A stretch of DNA of 17,163 nt, from contig JAITEX010000170.1 in NCBI GenBank assembly GCA_031281765.1, positions 1-17,163 of the forward strand, written 5' to 3'. The DNA comes from Eubacteriales Family XIII. Incertae Sedis bacterium. Lineage in GTDB: Bacteria > Bacillota > Clostridia > Peptostreptococcales > Anaerovoracaceae. Shown here piece after piece: positions 13,306 through 17,163 of the stretch. The position numbers were made by a program, and so were the translations under genes. How positions within the stretch are numbered: position 1 is the stretch's first letter; each line of letters starts with the position of its first letter. The notes under the pieces were generated by a model. That model saw only the letters and a list, made by a program, of their open reading frames with translations. It did not search any database and was not told the DNA's origin.

Positions 13306-14667
13306 ATGACAGTGACAGACAAAGCGAAGGCTCTCGAAGAGGCTCGCAGGGTAGTAGGGTACATTGAGGCGGACGCGCTTACCGCCGAAGACAAGAAGCA
13401 GATTCACGATGAATCCATCTCAAATTTTAACGAAAATGTCAATCCCGGTTGGCTTGAGTACCGCAAATCCGTATCGACGGACGCGGCGTTTATCGAGTGG
13501 ACGGACGGCGTAGACCATTTTGAAGACCTTGACGGCGTACAGTTTATCGACTGTCTCGGCGGCTTCGGAATCTATACCTGTGGACATCGCAATCCCGAGA
13601 TTCTGAAGACGGTCCAGGCGCAGCTTGCGCGTTACGCGCTGCATTCCCAGGAACTGATTGACCCGCTGCGCGGCTATCTTGCCCGCCTGACGGCTCTTAT
13701 TACTCCCGGAGACCTGCAGCACGCGTTCTTCACGAACGGCGGCGCGGAAGCCGTAGAGATGGCGTTGAAGCTCGCGCGTCTCGCGACGGGCGGACGTTGG
13801 TATATCTCGACCGTCGGCGCGTTCCACGGCAAGTCCATGGGCGCTATCTCGATGGGCGGCAAGGGCGCGTACCGCGAGGATTATATTCCGCTGATTCAGC
13901 AGGTTCAGCACGTGGAATACGGCAATTCGGAAGCTGTTGAAACGGCCATCAAGAATCTTGTGACGGTCGGCGAAAAGGTTGCCGGTATCATCGTCGAGCC
14001 GATACAGGGCGAAGGCGGCGTTATTATCCCGAAAGCGGGCTATTTGAAAGAGCTCCGCAGAATCGCCGACGAGTACAAGGTAGCGCTTATCTTCGACGAA
14101 ATCCAGACGGGCATGGGCCGTACGGGTACCATGTGGCGCTGCGAAGTCGAAGACGTCACGCCGGACATCATGACCTTCGGCAAGGCCTACGGCGGCGGCA
14201 TCATGCCTATTACGGGCATCATCGCGCGTCCGTGGACGTGGACGGACAAGCTCATCGAGAATCCGTGGATACTCGGCAGCCCGACGTTCGGCGGCAACCC
14301 GCTTGCCTGCGCGGCGGCCATCGCGACCATCAAATATATGCTCGAACATGACATCCCGGGTATGTGCAAAACGAAGGGCGAGCTGTTTATGAATAAGCTC
14401 GGCGAACTTCAAAAGAAATACCCGACGGTGCTGACGGCATATCGTGGCGCGGGTCTCCTCATCTGCATGGAATTCCCGGAAGCCGAAGTCGGCTACGCGG
14501 TGACGAAGGGCCTGTTCCAGCGTCATATCATGACGGCGGGAACGCTCGTCAACGCAAAGACCGTGCGGCTTGAACCCCCGGCCGTACTCTCCGATGAGAG
14601 CATCGAAAAAGTCTTTATCGCACTCGATGAAGCGCTCGCCGATGTGAAAAAGGAATTCAACCTGTAG
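13306..14667 (+). CDS. patA: Putrescine aminotransferase (class III, PLP-dependent)
   Basis: A 453-residue class III aminotransferase closely resembling E. coli PatA/YgjG, about 459 residues. Shared segments include NFNENVNPGWLEYRKSV, FIDCLGGFGIYTCGHRNPE, LHSQELIDPLRGYLA, FFTNGGAEAVEMALKLAR, VEPIQGEGGVI and TFGGNPLACAAA. The PLP-site residues are visible: Asp264 in FDEIQTGMGRTG and the Schiff-base Lys293 in TFGKAYGGG. PatA transfers the amino group of putrescine to 2-oxoglutarate, giving 4-aminobutanal (1-pyrroline) and glutamate; related diamines such as cadaverine may also serve. AGGAGG (13292-13297) precedes the ATG by 8 bases. The partner aldehyde dehydrogenase is not in the window. Ornithine or other omega-aminotransferase activity cannot be excluded, but the N-terminal match is specific to PatA. 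A strong terminator follows. Confidence 0.88.
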   Translation: MTVTDKAKALEEARRVVGYIEADALTAEDKKQIHDESISNFNENVNPGWLEYRKSVSTDAAFIEWTDGVDHFEDLDGVQFIDCLGGFGIYTCGHRNPEILKTVQAQLARYALHSQELIDPLRGYLARLTALITPGDLQHAFFTNGGAEAVEMALKLARLATGGRWYISTVGAFHGKSMGAISMGGKGAYREDYIPLIQQVQHVEYGNSEAVETAIKNLVTVGEKVAGIIVEPIQGEGGVIIPKAGYLKELRRIADEYKVALIFDEIQTGMGRTGTMWRCEVEDVTPDIMTFGKAYGGGIMPITGIIARPWTWTDKLIENPWILGSPTFGGNPLACAAAIATIKYMLEHDIPGMCKTKGELFMNKLGELQKKYPTVLTAYRGAGLLICMEFPEAEVGYAVTKGLFQRHIMTAGTLVNAKTVRLEPPAVLSDESIEKVFIALDEALADVKKEFNL

Positions 14668-14694
14668 TTTGCAACAGTATGAAAAAAGGGAAGG

Positions 14695-14718
14695 GGCGGG
14701 CCGCAGGCCCGCCTTTTT
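14695..14718 (+). terminator. Intrinsic terminator after patA
   Basis: GGCGGGCC (14695-14702), a GCA loop, GGCCCGCC (14706-14713) and TTTTT (14714-14718). This is a compact, very stable GC hairpin with a T-run. It ends 16 bases before the start of the next gene. Confidence 0.92.
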
Positions 14719-14722
14719 CGTT

Positions 14723-14728
14723 TATAAT
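14723..14728 (+). promoter_or_regulatory. -10 box at the thrE start
   Basis: TATAAT is perfect consensus, six bases before the ATG at 14735. Transcription would be expected to start at or near the A of the ATG. No -35 is visible because the terminator stem occupies that place. See the finding on a possible leaderless transcript. Confidence 0.4.
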
Positions 14729-14734
14729 AATAGT

Positions 14735-15991
14735 ATGAAAGACTCCTATAAAAAACGCGTACTTATACTCGCGCTGTTCGCGGGTGAAATAATGCTGAAG
14801 GCCGGCGCGGAAATCTACCGCGTCGAAGATACGATAGTGCGTATCTGCAAAGCCTGTCGTGTCGATTATGTCGAATGCTTCGCGACGCCCACCGGAATCA
14901 CGCTGTCGCTCGATACGGTTGATGACGATACGGATATGTTTACCTTTATCAAGCGTATACACTATACGACGATAGACCTGAAAAAAATATCCCTGATAAA
15001 CCAGTTTTCGCGCGTCTTTACGAGTACGGATTTGAGCGTTGCCGACGGGATGGAGCGTTTGAAGGCTATCAACGCGGAGAAGGATTACCCCTATGTGCTG
15101 CGCTTGTTCGGCGCCATACTTATCGGCGCGTTTATGGTGCAATACTACGGCGGCGGCGGCATCGACATGCTGTGGAGCGCCGTGGCTTCGGGCGGCGCTT
15201 TTCTGCTGTCGACGGCGATAGAGAAATTACACTTTCCGGGTTTCATCCGGATATTTATGAGTTCGGCGGCCTGCGCATTTCTCGTATTTACCTTGTCCGC
15301 CGCCGGGCTTACCCATACCGTCGCGCCGCTTTTGATTGCCGCGCTGACGATATTCATGCCGGGCGTGTCAATCACGACGGCGGCCCGTGACCTGCTTTCC
15401 GGCGACATGGTTTCAGGCATAACAAAGTTTGCGGAAGCTATTATCATTGCGGTGGCCATCGCGGGCGGCGGGGGCGTCGTGGCAAAGATATGGTGGGCCT
15501 CCGGTTTGGGGCTTTCGGGCAGAGGCTCGTACGCCTATACGCTGCCGCTGTTTTTGCTCTTCGGGGCGCTGTCAACGGTCGGCTTCTGTATCCTGTTCCA
15601 CGCGCCCTGGAAACAGATACCGCTTATTGCGCTGATAGGCAGCGCGGGCATGGTTTCGCTCGAAGCCGGTATGCGTTACGGCCTCGGGGAGATCGGCTCA
15701 TGTTTTGTGGGGACCTGCATCGTTGCGATATTGGCTGAGTTTGCGTCCCGCGCCGGCCGGGACGCCACCACGGTGTTTATCCTGCCGGGCATCATACCCT
15801 TCGTGCCGGGCGCTCTTATCTACCGGACGATGGACAACGTGCTGAAAGCGGACTATCTCGGCGCGGCGGGGGAAGCGAGCAAGACCTTCCTGACGGCCGG
15901 AAGCATCGCCGCGGCCCTTATCGTCGTCGCGTCACTGACGCGCCTCACGGTCGCGGTCATAAACAGAGTCAACCATAAAGAGGCATCCTGA
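14735..15991 (+). CDS. thrE: ThrE-family threonine/serine exporter
   Basis: A 418-residue membrane protein of the ThrE family, which exports threonine and serine. The soluble N-terminal half (DUF1212 type) shows ALFAGEIMLKAGAEIYRVEDTIVRIC, ending near residue 120, including FATPTGITLSL. It is followed by about ten hydrophobic segments with FMPGVSITTAARDLLSGDMVSG, a conserved ThrE feature. The C-terminal half carries FILPGIIPFVPGALIYR, also typical. Both halves are fused, unlike the split YjjP/YjjB arrangement. The ATG at 14735 was chosen because the upstream frame (from 14669) runs through the patA terminator. A later start would remove the conserved AGEIML region. There is no recognisable ribosome binding site. 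The true substrate in this organism is inferred from the family. The gene converges on atpC with a 10-bp gap. Confidence 0.85.
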   Translation: MKDSYKKRVLILALFAGEIMLKAGAEIYRVEDTIVRICKACRVDYVECFATPTGITLSLDTVDDDTDMFTFIKRIHYTTIDLKKISLINQFSRVFTSTDLSVADGMERLKAINAEKDYPYVLRLFGAILIGAFMVQYYGGGGIDMLWSAVASGGAFLLSTAIEKLHFPGFIRIFMSSAACAFLVFTLSAAGLTHTVAPLLIAALTIFMPGVSITTAARDLLSGDMVSGITKFAEAIIIAVAIAGGGGVVAKIWWASGLGLSGRGSYAYTLPLFLLFGALSTVGFCILFHAPWKQIPLIALIGSAGMVSLEAGMRYGLGEIGSCFVGTCIVAILAEFASRAGRDATTVFILPGIIPFVPGALIYRTMDNVLKADYLGAAGEASKTFLTAGSIAAALIVVASLTRLTVAVINRVNHKEAS

Positions 15992-16001
15992 CGTCTACGT
16001 T

Positions 16002-16439
16002 TTATTTTTTGCTTTTGCGTGAACCGCCCTTGGCTACGAGCATACGCGTCATGGCCTTCTGCAGGGACGCGCGGTAATAGAGAAATTCCTCGTTGTCTTC
16101 GTTCTTTTCCGTATGGGTCTTGAGATACTGCTCAGCGGCTTCCTTCTGTTCCTGGGAACGCGCGACGTCTATCTCCTCGGGCCACTCGGCCGCGTCGACG
16201 AATATCGTTATTTCATTTTTTACGTCGATAAAACCGGCGCCAGCTGCCGCGACCTTAAAGTCCTTCTGCCCGGCTTCCTGAATCCATATCTCCCCGACGT
16301 CGAGCAGCTTGGTCGCCCACGCGTGACGCGCCATAAAACCCTCGTCTCCGGACAGCGTACGGACTATGACGAGTTCGATAGAGTCATCATAAAAGAGCCG
16401 CTCGGGCGTCACTATTTGCAGTCTGATTTTCTCAGCCAT
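16002..16439 (-). CDS. atpC: F-type ATP synthase epsilon subunit
   Basis: A 145-residue epsilon subunit of F1, part of the central stalk and an inhibitor of ATP hydrolysis. The N-terminal beta-sandwich reads IRLQIVTPERLFYDDSIELV, followed by SGDEGFMARHAWATKLLDVGEI and AAAGAGFIDVKNEITIFVDAAEWPEEID, the usual epsilon pattern. The C-terminal helical part (about residues 88-140) is present and ends in a lysine-rich tail (SRKSKK). The segment EKNEDNEEFLYYRASLQKAMTR is more acidic than usual. It starts two bases after the atpD stop, the standard atpD-atpC operon order. Confidence 0.93.
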   Translation of the reverse strand: MAEKIRLQIVTPERLFYDDSIELVIVRTLSGDEGFMARHAWATKLLDVGEIWIQEAGQKDFKVAAAGAGFIDVKNEITIFVDAAEWPEEIDVARSQEQKEAAEQYLKTHTEKNEDNEEFLYYRASLQKAMTRMLVAKGGSRKSKK

Positions 16440-16441
16440 GG

Positions 16442-17163
16442 CTATGCTTTTTGATGCCTTTCCACAACTTCGTCGATGTCGCCCGCGAACAGGAAGAGGT
16501 TCTCCGGTATCTCATCGTGTTTCCCGTCGAGTATCTCGCGGAAGCCGCGCACGGTTTCCGTTATCGGGATGTACTTGCCGGGCGTTCCCGTAAACGCTTC
16601 CGCGACGCTGAACGGCTGCGAGAGAAAGCGCTGTATCTTGCGGGCCCTGCTGACGACGAGCTTGTCGTCCTCCGAGAGTTCGTCCATGCCGAGTATCGCG
16701 ATGATGTCCTGCAGGTCCTTATAATGCTGGAGCGCTTCCTGCACCTCACGCGCCGTATTGTAATGCTCTTCCCCGATAATAAGCGGGTCCATGATGCGCG
16801 AGGTCGATTCAAGCGGGTCCACCGCCGGATAGATGCCGAGTTCCGTGATGGCGCGCGAAAGCACTGTGGTCGCGTCCAAGTGCGCGAACGTCGTTGCCGG
16901 CGCGGGGTCCGTCAAGTCGTCGGCGGGGACATAGATGGCCTGCACGGAGGTAATGGAGCCGCGCTTCGTCGAGGTGATGCGTTCCTGCAAAGCGCCCATT
17001 TCCGTCGCAAGCGTCGGTTGGTAGCCGACGGATGAGGGGACGCGCCCGAGCAGCGCTGAAACCTCCGAGCCCGCCTGTGTGAAGCGGAATATATTGTCGA
17101 TAAAGAGCAGCACGTCCTGCCCCTGCCGGTCGCGGAAATATTCCGCCATCGTCAGGCCCGTCA
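16442..17163 (-). CDS. atpD: F-type ATP synthase beta subunit, C-terminal half (partial)
   Basis: The catalytic beta subunit of F1, continuing beyond the right edge; about 240 residues are present. The frame before the first internal Met reads TGLT, so the true start is outside. Visible motifs are Walker B LLFIDNIFRFTQAGSEVSALLGR, the segment VPSSVGYQPTLATEMGALQERI, STKRGSITSVQAIYVPADDLTDPAP and the DELSEDDKLVV region. The last is the DELSEED element that contacts the epsilon/gamma stalk. It ends with a normal C-terminus (HDEIPENLFLFAGDIDEVVERHQ). The P-loop (Walker A) lies outside the window. Confidence 0.97.
   Translation of the reverse strand, partial: TGLTMAEYFRDRQGQDVLLFIDNIFRFTQAGSEVSALLGRVPSSVGYQPTLATEMGALQERITSTKRGSITSVQAIYVPADDLTDPAPATTFAHLDATTVLSRAITELGIYPAVDPLESTSRIMDPLIIGEEHYNTAREVQEALQHYKDLQDIIAILGMDELSEDDKLVVSRARKIQRFLSQPFSVAEAFTGTPGKYIPITETVRGFREILDGKHDEIPENLFLFAGDIDEVVERHQKA

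Noticed and set aside
13420..14526. A 368-residue frame antisense to patA
   Set aside because: patA is unambiguous over this span; the antisense product is Arg/His/Asp-rich with no recognisable domain.

Overview
The window looks like a stretch of a moderately GC-rich, monoderm (Gram-positive-type) anaerobe, most likely a member of the Bacillota/Clostridia. Three things support this: strong AGGAGG-type ribosome binding sites, a sortase-anchored giant surface protein whose sorting motif is SPDTG (the (S/P)PXTG style known from clostridia), and a secreted NlpC/P60 wall hydrolase with a CwlO/PcsB-like architecture. The species cannot be fixed from this window.

Layout from left to right. (1) The 3' end of lysA (diaminopimelate decarboxylase) on +. 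(2) An AT-richer module containing two inverted repeats made of four TATAATTGGCTATA half-sites, a consensus sigma-70 promoter whose -10 lies inside one half-site, and a DUF234-type ATPase with a winged helix and a PD-(D/E)XK-like C-terminus. (3) pgi on -, a compact glucose-6-phosphate isomerase overlapping the ATPase gene tail to tail by 8 bp. (4) A secreted NlpC/P60 endopeptidase on +, closed by a bidirectional terminator. (5) A two-gene minus-strand unit: a 1837-residue LPXTG-like adhesin and, overlapping its stop by 10 bp, a DUF5996 protein. (6) A 338-bp intergenic region with divergent promoters and a possible remnant of a HicB-like antitoxin. (7) An APC permease, then a putrescine aminotransferase (PatA type), then a ThrE-family threonine/serine exporter, all on +, with hairpins separating them. 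(8) On -, atpC and the C-terminal part of atpD of the F-type ATP synthase.

How the parts relate. The permease and PatA fit uptake and transamination of a polyamine or amino acid; the next enzyme (an aldehyde dehydrogenase) is not in the window. The adhesin appears to be a long rod of about five CnaA-like and seven CnaB-like domains, each with residues expected for an internal isopeptide bond, ending in a cell-wall sorting signal. No sortase is present here. The most unusual signals are the operator-like palindromes over the ATPase promoter and the translational coupling of a surface adhesin to a presumably cytoplasmic DUF5996 protein.

All calls come from reading the sequence and from memory of the families; no database search was run.
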